A stretch of DNA of 36,821 bases from an uncultured Pelagibacteraceae bacterium (GCA_902525565.1 CABZHY010000007.1:1-36821); one strand, 5' to 3'. Counted from the stretch's first letter, positions 7,662-18,051 are shown. Notes: generated by a model not told the origin, from the letters alone. Made by a program: numbers and translations.

Positions 7662-8237
7662 ATGAAAACAATTGAAGAAATAAATCAGCATAACGTTAAC
7701 AAAATTCTTTCAGAGAAAAAAATTCCAGAATTTTATCCTGGAGACGTTGTTAAAGTTGGTGTGAGAATTACCGAGGGTAAAAAAGAAAGAATTCAATATT
7801 TTGAGGGAGTGTGTATTGCTAAAAAAAGCAGAGACTTAAACTCATCTTTTACGGTTAGAAAGATTTCATTTGGAGAGGGTGTTGAGAGAACTTTTCCTTT
7901 ATTTGGAACTTTAATTGACTCAATTAAGGTTATTAGATCAGGTAAAGTAAGAAGAGCAAAACTTTATTATTTAAGAGACAGAACTGGTAAATCAGCAAGG
8001 ATTGCAGAAAAAATTAGAAAAAAAATTGGTATTGATATCGAGGCAAAACCAGAGACAGTTACAGAAGAAAATGTAGCTCCTGCAGTAGAAGCAACAAAAG
8101 AAGAAGCTCCAAAAGCAGAAGCAGCACCAGTAGCAGAGGCTCCTAAAGCAGAAGCAGCACCTAAAGAAGAGGCGGCTCCAGCAGCAGAGGCTCCTAAAGA
8201 AGAACAAAAATCAGAAAGCTCTACAGAAAAAAAATAA
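7662..8237 (+). CDS. rplS: Ribosomal protein L19 with a long low-complexity C-terminal tail
   Basis: L19 lies at the 30S-50S interface. I start at the ATG at 7662 ([16 protein letters not shown], the usual N-terminus) rather than the in-frame TTG at 7647, giving 191 residues. Residues 1 to about 127 are the complete L19 fold ([49 protein letters not shown]). The family is normally about 115-130 residues. Residues 128-191 are an added Ala/Pro/Glu/Lys tail with units such as [10 protein letters not shown], closely resembling the S16 tail. It is the last gene of the ffh operon, but leuC begins only 11 bases later, so read-through is likely. Confidence 0.96.
   Translation: MKTIEEINQHNVNKILSEKKIPEFYPGDVVKVGVRITEGKKERIQYFEGVCIAKKSRDLNSSFTVRKISFGEGVERTFPLFGTLIDSIKVIRSGKVRRAKLYYLRDRTGKSARIAEKIRKKIGIDIEAKPETVTEENVAPAVEATKEEAPKAEAAPVAEAPKAEAAPKEEAAPAAEAPKEEQKSESSTEKK
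8086..8205 (+). repeat. Repeat encoding the L19 Ala/Pro/Glu/Lys tail
   Basis: Imperfect repeats of GCTCC(A/T)AAAGCAGAAGCAGCACC type encode APKAEAAP and related units. It resembles the rpsP tail repeat at 6836-6934 in both DNA and encoded protein. Confidence 0.75.
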
Positions 8238-8248
8238 TTTTTTTTTCA

Positions 8249-9652
8249 ATGTCTACAACATTATACGATAAAATTTGGAACGATCATCTAGTTGACCAAC
8301 AAGATGATGGCACATCTTTACTTTTTGTAGATAGACATTTAATTCATGAGGTGACAAGCCCCCAAGCTTTTGAAGGATTAAGAAATTCTAACAGAAAAGT
8401 TAGACATCCAAATTTAACTTTAGCAGTTGCAGATCATAATGTTCCAACAACTGACAGATCAAAAGGTATTTCAGATGAAGAGTCAAAAATTCAAGTAGAT
8501 ACTTTAGAGGCAAATTGTAAAGAATTCGGTGTTCAGTTATTTGGTATGGATGATAAGAGGCAAGGTATCGTTCATATTATTGGACCTGAACAAGGTTTTA
8601 CTCAACCAGGTACAGTTATTGTTTGTGGAGATAGTCATACCGCAACGCATGGAGCATTTGGTGCTTTAGCATTTGGAATAGGAACTTCAGAAGTTGAACA
8701 TGTTTTAGCAACCCAAACACTAGTTCAGAAGAAAGCTAAAAATTTTAGAATTAATGTTAACGGTGAACTTCCTTTGGGAGTTACTTCTAAAGATGTAATA
8801 CTTCAAATAATTGGAAAAATAGGTACAGCAGGTGGAACAGGATCTGTTGTAGAATATGCTGGAGATTTAATAAGATCTTTAAGTGTTGAGCAAAGAATGA
8901 CTATTTGCAATATGACAATTGAAGGTGGTGCAAGAGCAGGATTAATTGCACCAGATGAAAAAATTTTTGAATATTTAAAAGGAAAACCAATGTCACCAAA
9001 AAATGAAAATTGGGATAAAGCTTTGAACTATTGGGAAACTTTAAAAACAGACTCTGATGCTAGTTTTGATAAAGAAATTAGCCTAAATGCAAATGAAATT
9101 TTACCCATGATTACATGGGGCACTTCACCACAAGATGTAATAACAATTGATGGAAAAGTTCCAAATCCAAATAATGAGACCGATGAAGATAAAAAAAATT
9201 CAATTGAAAGAGCTTTAAAGTATATGGGTCTAAAACCTGACATGGCAGCCACAGATATAAAAATAGATAAAGTATTTATTGGCAGTTGTACTAATGGTAG
9301 AATAGAAGATTTGAGAGAAGCAGCAAAAATCTTAAAAGATAAAAAAGTATCATCGCATGTTAATGCTATAGTAGTTCCAGGGTCAGGCTTAGTTAAAGAA
9401 CAAGCAGAGCAAGAAGGACTAGATAAAATTTTTGTTAGTTCAGGGTTTGAATGGAGAGAACCAGGTTGCTCTATGTGTTTGGCGATGAATGCTGATAAAT
9501 TAAAGCCAGAAGAGAGATGCGCCTCTACATCAAATAGAAATTTTGAGGGAAGACAAGGTAGAGGTGGTAGAACCCATCTAGTTAGTCCAGGAATGGCTGC
9601 AGCAGCTGCAATTTCAGGTAATTTAGATGATGTCAGAAAGTATCAAAATTAA
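8249..9652 (+). CDS. leuC: 3-isopropylmalate dehydratase large subunit
   Basis: LeuC with LeuD isomerises 2-isopropylmalate to 3-isopropylmalate through a [4Fe-4S] cluster, the second step of leucine synthesis. The 467-residue protein has normal length. The three cluster cysteines are present: Cys347 in GSCTNGR, and Cys407 and Cys410 in PGCSMC. Substrate-binding motifs [16 protein letters not shown] and [20 protein letters not shown] are intact. The leuD ATG begins at the base after the leuC stop, so the subunits are made together. No leuA is in the window. Confidence 0.98.
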   Translation: MSTTLYDKIWNDHLVDQQDDGTSLLFVDRHLIHEVTSPQAFEGLRNSNRKVRHPNLTLAVADHNVPTTDRSKGISDEESKIQVDTLEANCKEFGVQLFGMDDKRQGIVHIIGPEQGFTQPGTVIVCGDSHTATHGAFGALAFGIGTSEVEHVLATQTLVQKKAKNFRINVNGELPLGVTSKDVILQIIGKIGTAGGTGSVVEYAGDLIRSLSVEQRMTICNMTIEGGARAGLIAPDEKIFEYLKGKPMSPKNENWDKALNYWETLKTDSDASFDKEISLNANEILPMITWGTSPQDVITIDGKVPNPNNETDEDKKNSIERALKYMGLKPDMAATDIKIDKVFIGSCTNGRIEDLREAAKILKDKKVSSHVNAIVVPGSGLVKEQAEQEGLDKIFVSSGFEWREPGCSMCLAMNADKLKPEERCASTSNRNFEGRQGRGGRTHLVSPGMAAAAAISGNLDDVRKYQN

Positions 9653-10258
9653 ATGCAAAAATTTAATAAATTAAAAAGTATTCCAGCTTATTTACCAATT
9701 GTAAATATTGATACAGACATGATAATTCCAAAACAGTTTTTAAAAACTATCAAAAGAACTGGCCTCGGAAAAAATTTGTTTTTTGAAATGAGATATGATG
9801 ATCAAGGCAAAGAAATAAATGATTTTGTGTTAAACAAAGATCCATTTAATCAATCTAAAATTTTAATTGCTGGAAAAAACTTTGGATGTGGTTCGTCAAG
9901 AGAACATGCTCCTTGGGCTTTATTAGATTTTGGAATTACTTGTGTAATAAGTTCAAGTTATGCAGATATTTTTTTTAGTAATTGTTTTAAAAATGGAATT
10001 TTGCCTATAATCCTTGAAGAAGAAAAAATAAAAGAGCTATCTGAATACGCAAATAGACAAGAAGAAATTTCTATTGATTTGCAAGAGGAAAAAATAGTTT
10101 ATGGAAATAATGAGCTAAAATTTGCAGTTGATCCATTTAAGAAAAAATGTTTGTTAGAAGGACTTGATGATATCGCTTTATCGCTAAAAAAATCAGAAAA
10201 AATAGAAAAGTTTGAAACAAATTTAAAAAACGAAAAGCCTTGGGTATTTAATGATTAA
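9653..10258 (+). CDS. leuD: 3-isopropylmalate dehydratase small subunit
   Basis: LeuD is the swivelling substrate-binding subunit of isopropylmalate isomerase. The 201-residue protein has [12 protein letters not shown] near the N-terminus and the [15 protein letters not shown] substrate-recognition motif around residues 80-95, both diagnostic. Length is normal. It abuts leuC with no spacer, and its stop overlaps the leuB start by 8 bases, an arrangement that supports translational coupling of leuC-leuD-leuB. Confidence 0.98.
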   Translation: MQKFNKLKSIPAYLPIVNIDTDMIIPKQFLKTIKRTGLGKNLFFEMRYDDQGKEINDFVLNKDPFNQSKILIAGKNFGCGSSREHAPWALLDFGITCVISSSYADIFFSNCFKNGILPIILEEEKIKELSEYANRQEEISIDLQEEKIVYGNNELKFAVDPFKKKCLLEGLDDIALSLKKSEKIEKFETNLKNEKPWVFND

Positions 10259-11357
10259 AGTAAAAAAAAGAAAAATACTTTTACTTCCTGGTGATGGTAT
10301 TGGTCCGGAGGTAATAGCTGAGGTAAAAAAAATTATTAACTGGTTTAATGATAAAAAATCTTTAGATTTTGAAATTGATCAGGAGCTAGTTGGTGGTTGT
10401 TCTTATGATAAACACGGTACCCCAATCACTGATGAGGTTTTTTACAAAGCACTAGAAAGTGAAGTAATTATGCTTGGAGCAGTTGGTGGTCCTACATGGG
10501 ATAACCTAGAATTTTCCAAAAAACCAGAAAGAGCATTATTAAAACTTAGAAAAGAATTAAAGCTTTTTGCTAACTTAAGGCCTGCAATTTGTTTTAAACA
10601 ATTAGTAGATGCTTCAACCCTAAAGCCAGAGGTAGTTTCAGGACTAGATATAATGATAGTAAGAGAGTTAACTGGTGGAATATATTTTGGTGAACCTAGA
10701 GGAATTAAGCCAATTGAAAATGGAGAAAGAAGAGGAATTAATACACATACTTATACGACTAGCGAAATTACTAGAGTAGCTAGGATTGCTTTTGATTTAG
10801 CTAGAAAAAGATCAAACAAGGTTACTTCATGTGAAAAATCAAATGTGATGGAAGCAGGACAATTGTGGAAAGAAGAAGTCCAAGAACTTCATGAAAAAGA
10901 ATACAAAGATGTAGAATTAAGTCATATGTTAGCAGACAATTGTGCTATGCAGCTTTTAAGAAACCCAAAACAATTTGATGTAATTGTAACAGATAATTTG
11001 TTTGGAGATATGTTGTCAGACCAAGCTTCAATGTTAACAGGATCTTTAGGTCTTTTACCTTCAGCATCTTTAGGTGCAAAAAATAAAGATGGTGAAATGA
11101 GAGCAATGTACGAGCCTATACACGGGTCAGCTCCAGATATAGCTGGTAAAGGGATAGCAAATCCAATTGCTTCTATTTTGAGCTTTGCTATGGCACTAAG
11201 ATATTCTTTAGATCTTGATAAAGAAGCAGATATTTTAGAAAAAGCAGTTCAAGATGTTTTAAATGATGGGTTAAGAACTAAAGATATAATGTCAGGGGGC
11301 ATGAAAGAGACTTCCACCTCAGCAATGGGTGATGCGATAATTTCAAAATTGCAATAA
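10251..11357 (+). CDS. leuB: 3-isopropylmalate dehydrogenase
   Basis: LeuB oxidatively decarboxylates 3-isopropylmalate with NAD+ to 2-oxoisocaproate, the third step of leucine synthesis. The 368-residue protein shows [11 protein letters not shown] at the N-terminus, the [10 protein letters not shown] loop, and the metal-binding region with [30 protein letters not shown] near the C-terminus is typical of the NAD-dependent isopropylmalate enzymes. Its start lies inside leuD. After 26 bases the dmdC gene begins on the same strand. Confidence 0.98.
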   Translation: MIKVKKRKILLLPGDGIGPEVIAEVKKIINWFNDKKSLDFEIDQELVGGCSYDKHGTPITDEVFYKALESEVIMLGAVGGPTWDNLEFSKKPERALLKLRKELKLFANLRPAICFKQLVDASTLKPEVVSGLDIMIVRELTGGIYFGEPRGIKPIENGERRGINTHTYTTSEITRVARIAFDLARKRSNKVTSCEKSNVMEAGQLWKEEVQELHEKEYKDVELSHMLADNCAMQLLRNPKQFDVIVTDNLFGDMLSDQASMLTGSLGLLPSASLGAKNKDGEMRAMYEPIHGSAPDIAGKGIANPIASILSFAMALRYSLDLDKEADILEKAVQDVLNDGLRTKDIMSGGMKETSTSAMGDAIISKLQ

Positions 11358-11383
11358 AACTAGAATTATTCTAAGCTTTAAAT

Positions 11384-13147
11384 ATGCCAAGTTACACCGC
11401 ACCAGTAAAAGATATGATGTTTCTCTTTGAAAAATTAAGAGATAATAAAAATTATAATGAGCTTGAAAAATATAATGAGGTGAGTGCAGATCTTGTTAAA
11501 GATATTTTAGAAGAAGCAGCTAAAATAAATCAAAATTTAATTTTACCTCTTGCTAAAGCAGGTGACGAAAATCCAGCAATTTTAGAAAATGGTGTTGTCA
11601 GAACACCACCGGGTTACAAAGAAGCATATCAGAAATACATTGAAGATGGTTGGACGTCATTGTCTTGTGACCCCAAATATGGAGGCCAAGGAATGCCAAA
11701 AACAGTAAGCGCGTTCTTTGATGAAATGCTTTCCTCAGCCAGTTTGTCATTTAAATTATATAGTGAACTTAGTATTGGTGCCTATAATTGTATTAATCAT
11801 CATGCTTCAGATGAAATTAAAGATAAATATTTACCAAAGATCGTCGAAGGTAAATGGAGTGGTACTATGTGTTTAACAGAACCAGTCTGTGGTACAGACT
11901 TAGGTTTGTTAAAAACCAAAGCCGTAAAACAATCTGATGACACCTATAAAATTAGTGGTCAAAAGATTTTTATAACTTCTGGTGATCATGACTTAACTGA
12001 AAATATTATTCATTTAGTTTTAGCAAGATCAACAGACTCTCCTGCGGGCACTAAAGGAATTAGTTTATTTTTAGTACCAAAATTTATTGTAAATGAAGAT
12101 GGTAGTGTTGGTCAAAGAAATGGAATTTCAACAGGATCTATAGAGAGTAAAATGGGAATAAAGGGTTCAGCAACGTGTGTGTTAAATTTTGATGAAGCAA
12201 CTGGTTATATGATTGGTAACAAAGATAAAGGTCTTAGTGCTATGTTTACCATGATGAACCTTGAGAGAATAGTGGTAGGCATTCAAGGTTTAGGAATTTC
12301 TGAAATTGCGTATCAGAACTCACTTGCTTATGCAAAAGAGAGAAAGCAAGGAAAAACAAATAATTCAAAATCTACAAATGGTGCAGACTTTATAATAGAT
12401 CATGCGGATATTAGAAGATCTTTACTTAATATGAAGTCAATTATTGAAGGAGAAAGAGCTTTATGTTTTTGGTTATCACAACAAACTGAGGTGAGTCTTT
12501 ATCATCCTGATGAAAAGATTAAACAAGAAGCTTTGGATTATGTTTCATTGATGACACCAGTTGTTAAGTCATTATTTACAGATTTAGCTATGGAAATTAC
12601 GAACGACGCGATGCAAATACATGGTGGATATGGGTACACTAAAGACCAAGGAATAGAGCAATTATATAGAGATAATCGTATTACGCCAATCTATGAAGGA
12701 ACAAATTCTGTTCAGGCAGCAGATTTAGTATTTAGAAAATTATCAAATAAAAATGGCGATGTTATAAATAAGTTTTTAGATATGATTAAATCTGAATGTG
12801 ATAGTAAAAATGAAAAAGTAAAAACATTTTCAAAAGAATTAAATCATTATTTAGATATTTTATCTAAGTTTACCGACTGGATTAAGGATAAACATAAAAT
12901 CGAAAAAGACGATGTTAGTGCTGCAGCAAATGATTATTTGAGAAGTCTGGGATATGTTTCAATTGCTTATGCTTGGATTAAAATTTTAGATGTAAGTTTT
13001 AGTGATTTTGAAAAAAATAAAGAATTTTATAGCGATAAAATAAATACAGCAAAATTTTATTTTGATAAGGTATTGCCTAGAGCTGAGTATCATTACAAAT
13101 CTGCTATTTCTGGAAGTTCTAATATAATGAATTTTAAGTTTAACTAA
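11384..13147 (+). CDS. dmdC: 3-methylmercaptopropionyl-CoA dehydrogenase
   Basis: DmdC is an FAD-dependent acyl-CoA dehydrogenase that oxidises methylmercaptopropionyl-CoA to methylthioacryloyl-CoA in the DMSP demethylation pathway. The 587-residue length fits the long DmdC-type family, not the roughly 380-residue short-chain enzymes. Motifs seen: CLTEPVCGTDLG and KIFITSGDHD in the middle domain, MQIHGGYGYTKDQGIEQ, and IYEGTNSVQ carrying the probable catalytic base Glu438. A C-terminal helical extension follows. The name rests on family resemblance plus context: dmdB follows after 2 bases and dmdA is in the same run. Other long acyl-CoA dehydrogenases look similar, so context matters. Confidence 0.92.
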   Translation: MPSYTAPVKDMMFLFEKLRDNKNYNELEKYNEVSADLVKDILEEAAKINQNLILPLAKAGDENPAILENGVVRTPPGYKEAYQKYIEDGWTSLSCDPKYGGQGMPKTVSAFFDEMLSSASLSFKLYSELSIGAYNCINHHASDEIKDKYLPKIVEGKWSGTMCLTEPVCGTDLGLLKTKAVKQSDDTYKISGQKIFITSGDHDLTENIIHLVLARSTDSPAGTKGISLFLVPKFIVNEDGSVGQRNGISTGSIESKMGIKGSATCVLNFDEATGYMIGNKDKGLSAMFTMMNLERIVVGIQGLGISEIAYQNSLAYAKERKQGKTNNSKSTNGADFIIDHADIRRSLLNMKSIIEGERALCFWLSQQTEVSLYHPDEKIKQEALDYVSLMTPVVKSLFTDLAMEITNDAMQIHGGYGYTKDQGIEQLYRDNRITPIYEGTNSVQAADLVFRKLSNKNGDVINKFLDMIKSECDSKNEKVKTFSKELNHYLDILSKFTDWIKDKHKIEKDDVSAAANDYLRSLGYVSIAYAWIKILDVSFSDFEKNKEFYSDKINTAKFYFDKVLPRAEYHYKSAISGSSNIMNFKFN

Positions 13148-13149
13148 TA

Positions 13150-14766
13150 ATGAATCATTACGAGACAAATTTAGATAAAAATAAAGCTAATTACGTACCA
13201 CTTACCCCATTAACGTTTCTTAAAAGAGCAATGGAAATTTATCCAAATTATGAAGCTATAATTTATGAAGATAGGAAATATACTTGGAATGATGTTTACA
13301 AAAGAGCTGTAAAATTTGCTAGTGCACTGTCAAAAATTGGAATTAAAAAAGGGGACACTGTCTCATTCTTAGCCTTTAATACACCAGAGATTTTCGAAGG
13401 ACATTACTCAGTACCTATGGCAGGTGCAGTATTAAATACAATTAATATAAGATTAGATGCAAATACAATTTCATATATTTTAGATCACAGTGATGCAAAG
13501 GTACTAGTAGTTGATAGACAATTACATGGAGAAGTTAAGAAAGCATTAAAAACTATAAATAAAAAAATTATAATAATTGATATAGATGATAAAAATGCTG
13601 ATCAATCGAAATTAGAAAAAATTGGCGATTTAGAATATGAAAGTTTTTTAAATACAGGTGATGAAAATTTCGATTGGCAAATGCCAGAGGATGAATGGCA
13701 AGCAATATCATTAAGCTATACATCAGGTACTACAGGAAATCCCAAAGGAGTAGTTTATCATCATAGAGGTGCATATTTAATGTCTACAGGAAGTTCGGTA
13801 GCTTGGAACATGCCAAATAGATTAAATTTTTTAACAGTGGTTCCAATGTTTCATTGTAATGGTTGGTGTTATCCATGGACAGTTCCAATGTTAAACGGAA
13901 GAACAATTTGTTTAAGAAATATTGACATAAAAAAAATTTTTGAATTAATTGATAAATATGAAGTAACTCATTTTGGCGGTGCCCCAATAGTATTAAATAT
14001 GATTACAGGAGCTCCTGAAAGTGACAAAAAAAAATTAAAACAAAAAGTTTATGTTTTGACTGCTGGAGCGCCACCACCAAGTATAATTTTCAAAAAAATG
14101 AGAGCATTAGGTTTTGAGGTTATGCATGTATACGGTTTAACGGAAACTTATGGACATGTTACTCAGTGTGCGTGGAATGATGAATGGAACAATTTCGATG
14201 AGGAAAAACAAAATGAAATTAAGGCTAGGCAAGGTGTGAGATATCCAAATACTGAAGGTGTCGTTGTTTTGGATCCAGAAACAATGAAAGAAGTTCCTAA
14301 AGATGGAAAAACAATTGGTGAAATTATGATTAGAGGGAATGTCGTAATGAAAGGTTACTTTAAAGACAAAGATGCTACTGATAAAGCCATGAAAGATGGA
14401 TGGTTTCATAGTGGTGATTTAGCTGTAATGCATCCTGATGGGTATGTAAAAATACAAGATAGATCAAAAGATATAATTATTTCTGGAGGAGAAAATATTT
14501 CTTCAATTGAAATAGAAAATACACTTTCTAAACATCCATCAGTTTCTATTGCTGCAGTTGTTGCAAAACCAGATGAAAAATGGGGAGAAGTTCCTTGTGC
14601 ATTTATTGAAATGGTTAAAGATAAGCCGGTATCAGAAAAAGAATTAATTGATTTTTGTAAAGAAACTTTAGCGGGATTTAAAGTTCCTAAAAAGGTTGTG
14701 TTCTGTGATTTGCCAAAAACTTCGACAGGAAAAATACAAAAGTTTGAATTAAGAAAACAAGTTTAG
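13150..14766 (+). CDS. dmdB: 3-methylmercaptopropionate-CoA ligase
   Basis: DmdB activates 3-methylmercaptopropionate to its CoA thioester using ATP. The 538-residue protein is an ANL-superfamily acyl-CoA synthetase: P-loop-like YTSGTTGNPKG (190-200), GLTETYG, GWFHSGDLAVMHPDGYV, and C-terminal PKTSTGKIQK with the adenylation lysine Lys528. Length and motifs are complete. Without context it could be called a medium-chain acyl-CoA ligase; its position between dmdC and dmdA makes DmdB the best call. It starts 2 bases after dmdC. Confidence 0.92.
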   Translation: MNHYETNLDKNKANYVPLTPLTFLKRAMEIYPNYEAIIYEDRKYTWNDVYKRAVKFASALSKIGIKKGDTVSFLAFNTPEIFEGHYSVPMAGAVLNTINIRLDANTISYILDHSDAKVLVVDRQLHGEVKKALKTINKKIIIIDIDDKNADQSKLEKIGDLEYESFLNTGDENFDWQMPEDEWQAISLSYTSGTTGNPKGVVYHHRGAYLMSTGSSVAWNMPNRLNFLTVVPMFHCNGWCYPWTVPMLNGRTICLRNIDIKKIFELIDKYEVTHFGGAPIVLNMITGAPESDKKKLKQKVYVLTAGAPPPSIIFKKMRALGFEVMHVYGLTETYGHVTQCAWNDEWNNFDEEKQNEIKARQGVRYPNTEGVVVLDPETMKEVPKDGKTIGEIMIRGNVVMKGYFKDKDATDKAMKDGWFHSGDLAVMHPDGYVKIQDRSKDIIISGGENISSIEIENTLSKHPSVSIAAVVAKPDEKWGEVPCAFIEMVKDKPVSEKELIDFCKETLAGFKVPKKVVFCDLPKTSTGKIQKFELRKQV

Positions 14767-14773
14767 GTAATTT

Positions 14774-15550
14774 TTGAATTTTCAATTGGAAAATAAAAAT
14801 GTTTATGCGTCCGATGCAGGACAGGGTATTGATGAAAATAAAGAAACAATAGTATTTCTTCATGGAAGTGGTCTTTCGCATATTGTTTGGTCTCTAACTG
14901 AACAGTTTTTTTCAAATAATAATTTTAACGTATTATCTATTGATTTACCTGGGCACGGTAATTCTGATGGCCCTTGCTTAGATAGTATTGAAAAAATAGC
15001 TGATTGGTTGGAGCAGGTTTTTAATAAACTTAATTTAAATAATTTAATTTTAATTGGTCATTCCCAAGGTTGCTTGGAGATACTTGAATATGCTCACAAA
15101 TATAAAAATAGATTAAAAAAGTTAGTTTTTATCGGAGGGTCAAATAAGATGCCAGTTCATCCAGATTTAATTGATCTAGCAAAAAATGGGGACTCCGATG
15201 CTGTTAAATTAATGATGAAGTGGGGTTATGAAGGTTCAAAAAGATTTATTGGTGGTAACCCAGTAGAAAAAATAATACAATCACCTCGAGACATAAGAGA
15301 CATACTGGCGGTGGACCTTGTTGCATGTAACAATTACAAAAATGGTTCTGATGCTGCTAAATTAATAGAATTTCCATCAATGTTTATTTTTGGTTCTCTA
15401 GATAAGATGGTAAATCTAGAAGCTGGAAAAAAATTTTCTAGTCTAATTAACAACTCATCTACACACATAATCGACGGTTGTGGCCATATGATTATGATTG
15501 AAAAAGCATTTGAAATGAGAGACAAAGTTTTAGAATTTTTGAAAAAATGA
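14774..15550 (+). CDS. Alpha/beta hydrolase embedded in the DMSP demethylation operon
   Basis: The 258-residue protein is a complete soluble alpha/beta hydrolase: oxyanion motif FLHGSGLSH, nucleophile elbow GHSQG with Ser97, acid in FGSLDKMV, and the histidine in DGCGHMI. It has no signal peptide, so it should act in the cytoplasm. The start is a TTG at 14774, 7 bases after dmdB; I see no suitable ATG nearby. Its end overlaps dmdA by 4 bases (ATGA), which ties its translation to DMSP demethylase. Substrate is unknown; a thioester or ester in the methylmercaptopropionate route is inference. No dmdD or acuH-like hydratase is in the window. Confidence 0.9.
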   Translation: MNFQLENKNVYASDAGQGIDENKETIVFLHGSGLSHIVWSLTEQFFSNNNFNVLSIDLPGHGNSDGPCLDSIEKIADWLEQVFNKLNLNNLILIGHSQGCLEILEYAHKYKNRLKKLVFIGGSNKMPVHPDLIDLAKNGDSDAVKLMMKWGYEGSKRFIGGNPVEKIIQSPRDIRDILAVDLVACNNYKNGSDAAKLIEFPSMFIFGSLDKMVNLEAGKKFSSLINNSSTHIIDGCGHMIMIEKAFEMRDKVLEFLKK

Positions 15551-16656
15551 AGAACTTTTTAATTGCGAAATCAAGAAGACTTAGAGGTACGCCATATACT
15601 TCTCGAATTGAGGAACAGGGTGTTACAGCTTATACAATTTATAATCATATGTTGCTTCCAGCTGCCTTTGGTTCAATTGAAGATTCTTATCATCATTTAA
15701 AAGAGCATGTTCAAATTTGGGATGTAGCAGCTGAAAGACAGGTAGAAATCTCAGGAAAAGATTCTGCAAAATTAGTTCAGCTAATGACTTGTAGAGATTT
15801 ATCAAAATCTAAAGATGGAAGATGTTATTATTGTCCGATTATAGATGATAATGCTGGATTAATTAATGATCCAGTTGTTTTAAGAATTAATGAAAATAAA
15901 TGGTGGATTTCTATTGCAGATACGGACGTAATATTATTTGCAAAAGGATTAGCAATTGGAAATAAATTTGATGTTAAAATCATAGAGCCAAAAGTTGATA
16001 TCATGGCTGTACAAGGTCCAAAATCATTTCAATTGATGGAAAAAGTATTTGGAGAACAGATCACAAAATTAAAATTTTTTGGTTTTGATTATTTTGAATT
16101 TGGAGGTGCAAAACACCTCATCGCACAATCTGGATGGTCTAAACAAGGAGGTTATGAATTATATGTTCAAAATACTGAAGCAGGCTTAAAACTATATGAT
16201 CATTTATTTGAAATTGGAAAAGAATTTAATATTAAACCAGGGTGCCCTAATTTAATAGAACGAATCGAAAGTGGACTGTTATCTCATGGCAATGATATGG
16301 ATAACGGAGATAATCCTTATGAATGTGGATTTGATAAATATGTTAACATAGATAGTGATATTATTTTTTTAGGAAAAGAAAAATTAAAGAAAATAAAATC
16401 TGAAGGTATAAAAAGAAAATTAATGGGTGTGAAGTTAGATTTGGACAAAATAAGTTTAACAGGATCTTTAGATCTGACTGATGATAATAACAAAATCATT
16501 GGGGAATTAAGGTCAGCCTGTTATTCGCCTCATTTTAAAAAAGTAATTGGTATTGCTATGATGAAAAAATCGCATTGGAATATAGACCAGAACGTAAAAG
16601 CAAGCATAAATGGTGATATTTGCAGTGGTAAAGTTTGCGATTTACCTTTTATTTAG
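15547..16656 (+). CDS. dmdA: Dimethylsulfoniopropionate demethylase
   Basis: DmdA transfers a methyl group from DMSP to tetrahydrofolate, giving 3-methylmercaptopropionate and 5-methyl-THF; it is the committed step of DMSP assimilation in marine bacteria. The 369-residue protein matches the length of the SAR11 enzyme. It is a GcvT-family protein, with an aminomethyltransferase-like fold (about 1-265) and a GcvT C-terminal barrel (about 270-369). Recognisable segments include [39 protein letters not shown] and [15 protein letters not shown]. The [10 protein letters not shown] opening and DVAAERQVE separate DmdA from glycine-cleavage GcvT. The ATG overlaps the upstream hydrolase stop by 4 bases. 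Confidence 0.97.
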   Translation: MKNFLIAKSRRLRGTPYTSRIEEQGVTAYTIYNHMLLPAAFGSIEDSYHHLKEHVQIWDVAAERQVEISGKDSAKLVQLMTCRDLSKSKDGRCYYCPIIDDNAGLINDPVVLRINENKWWISIADTDVILFAKGLAIGNKFDVKIIEPKVDIMAVQGPKSFQLMEKVFGEQITKLKFFGFDYFEFGGAKHLIAQSGWSKQGGYELYVQNTEAGLKLYDHLFEIGKEFNIKPGCPNLIERIESGLLSHGNDMDNGDNPYECGFDKYVNIDSDIIFLGKEKLKKIKSEGIKRKLMGVKLDLDKISLTGSLDLTDDNNKIIGELRSACYSPHFKKVIGIAMMKKSHWNIDQNVKASINGDICSGKVCDLPFI

Positions 16657-16671
16657 TATAACAACTTTAAA

Positions 16672-17667
16672 ATGAACATAGCTATAGTAGGTGCAACAGG
16701 AAATGTTGGAAGGAAAACTCTTGAGGTATTTGATAAAAAAAACTTCAAGTTTAATAATCTATATTTAGTTGCCTCAGAAAAAAGTGCAGGAAAAAAAATC
16801 TCTTTTAGAGATAAAGAGTATGTTATTGAAAATTTAGAGACATATGATTTTTCAAAAGCAGATATAACTTTTTTTGCAGCAGGAGGAAAAATTGCTGAAA
16901 AATTTGCAGAAAAGGCTGCCAAGCACACAATTGTAATAGATAATTCAAGTTTTTTTAGGATGGATCCTGATGTTCCATTGATCGTTCCACAAGTGAATGC
17001 AGCCGAAATTAAAAATATGAAAAAAAATATTATTGCCAATCCAAATTGTTCTACAGCACAACTTGTTATAGCACTTAAACCACTACATAATTTATTTAAA
17101 ATTAAAAGAGTTGTAGTTTCAACTTACCAATCTGTTTCAGGTGGTGGTAAAAGTCCAATGGACGAATTGATTGATCAAACTAAACAATATTTAGATGGAA
17201 AAAAAATAGAGTCAAAAAATTTTACTAAACAAATCGCTTTTAATGTTATTCCACATATCGATGTTTTTGCTGATGATGGATATACAAAAGAAGAATTAAA
17301 AATGACATATGAAACAAAAAAAATCTTAGACGAGTCAATTGAACTTACAGCTACATGTGTAAGAATTCCTGTTTTAGTATCTCATTCGGAGTCTGTAAAT
17401 ATAGAATTTGAAAAACCATATACTTTAGAAAAAGTGAGAGATGTTTTAAGTAAAGCAGATGGTTGTCAGGTTATTGATAAAAGAGAAAATGGAGGTTATA
17501 GCACACCATTTGAAGCAGCTGGGAGTGATGAGACATATATATCTAGAATTAGGGATGACAAAACTAAAAAAAATTCGTTAAATTTGTGGATTGTATCAGA
17601 TAATCTATTGAGAGGTGCTGCACTTAATTCTGTTGAAATTGCTGAAACAATTATTAATTCAAAATAA
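16672..17667 (+). CDS. asd: Aspartate-semialdehyde dehydrogenase
   Basis: Asd reduces aspartyl phosphate to aspartate semialdehyde with NADPH, the branch point to lysine/diaminopimelate, threonine and methionine. The 331-residue protein has the nucleotide-binding GATGNVGRKTLEV start, catalytic Cys126 in NPNCSTAQL, SVSGGGKSPMDEL, and His238 in RIPVLVSHSESV. Length is normal. It lies 15 bases after dmdA and 3 bases before sdhC. The placement next to dmdA is suggestive, because homoserine made through Asd is the acceptor for methanethiol-derived sulfur in methionine synthesis; that link is inference. Confidence 0.97.
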   Translation: MNIAIVGATGNVGRKTLEVFDKKNFKFNNLYLVASEKSAGKKISFRDKEYVIENLETYDFSKADITFFAAGGKIAEKFAEKAAKHTIVIDNSSFFRMDPDVPLIVPQVNAAEIKNMKKNIIANPNCSTAQLVIALKPLHNLFKIKRVVVSTYQSVSGGGKSPMDELIDQTKQYLDGKKIESKNFTKQIAFNVIPHIDVFADDGYTKEELKMTYETKKILDESIELTATCVRIPVLVSHSESVNIEFEKPYTLEKVRDVLSKADGCQVIDKRENGGYSTPFEAAGSDETYISRIRDDKTKKNSLNLWIVSDNLLRGAALNSVEIAETIINSK

Positions 17668-17670
17668 AAT

Positions 17671-18051
17671 ATGGAAAACAGACCTTTATCACCACACATA
17701 CAGATTTATAAATGGCATATTTCTTCATTAGTATCTATTTCACACAGAATTACAGGTATAATTAATTTTTTTGCAATCACATTAATTTGTATTTGGTTTG
17801 CATTAATGATTCTAGGAGAAAGTAATTATCAAATTATTAAAAATTTTTTAGAAACTTTTTTAGGTAAATTTATTTTAATTGGAATAACCTGGTCATTTAG
17901 TTTTCAAATGTTAAGTGAAGTAAGACACTTGATTATGGATTTAGGTTATGGATTTGAATTACAAACAACAAAAATTACAGGTTTGGTAGTTATTTTTGGT
18001 TCGATTATTCTGACTATCCTAATTTATTTAATTGGCAGAGGATTAATATAA
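17671..18051 (+). CDS. sdhC: Succinate dehydrogenase cytochrome b556-type subunit, heme-ligand residue replaced
   Basis: SdhC is a membrane anchor of complex II. The 126-residue protein has RPLSPHIQIYKWH at the N-terminus, the quinone-site motif SISHRITG (the Ser and Arg equal to E. coli Ser27 and Arg31) and three membrane helices. RHLIMDLGY (Arg85, His86, Asp90) aligns with E. coli RHMMMDFGY. The heme b ligand, E. coli His84, lies six residues before that Arg; here the position is Gln79 (FSFQMLSEVRH). The first gene of sdhCDAB, it ends on TAATG shared with sdhD. Confidence 0.95.
   Translation: MENRPLSPHIQIYKWHISSLVSISHRITGIINFFAITLICIWFALMILGESNYQIIKNFLETFLGKFILIGITWSFSFQMLSEVRHLIMDLGYGFELQTTKITGLVVIFGSIILTILIYLIGRGLI

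Noticed and set aside
7992-8207. Cys/Phe-rich minus-strand frame opposite the L19 tail
   Set aside because: Its composition is a mirror of the Ala/Pro/Glu repeat on the other strand; a repeat artefact.
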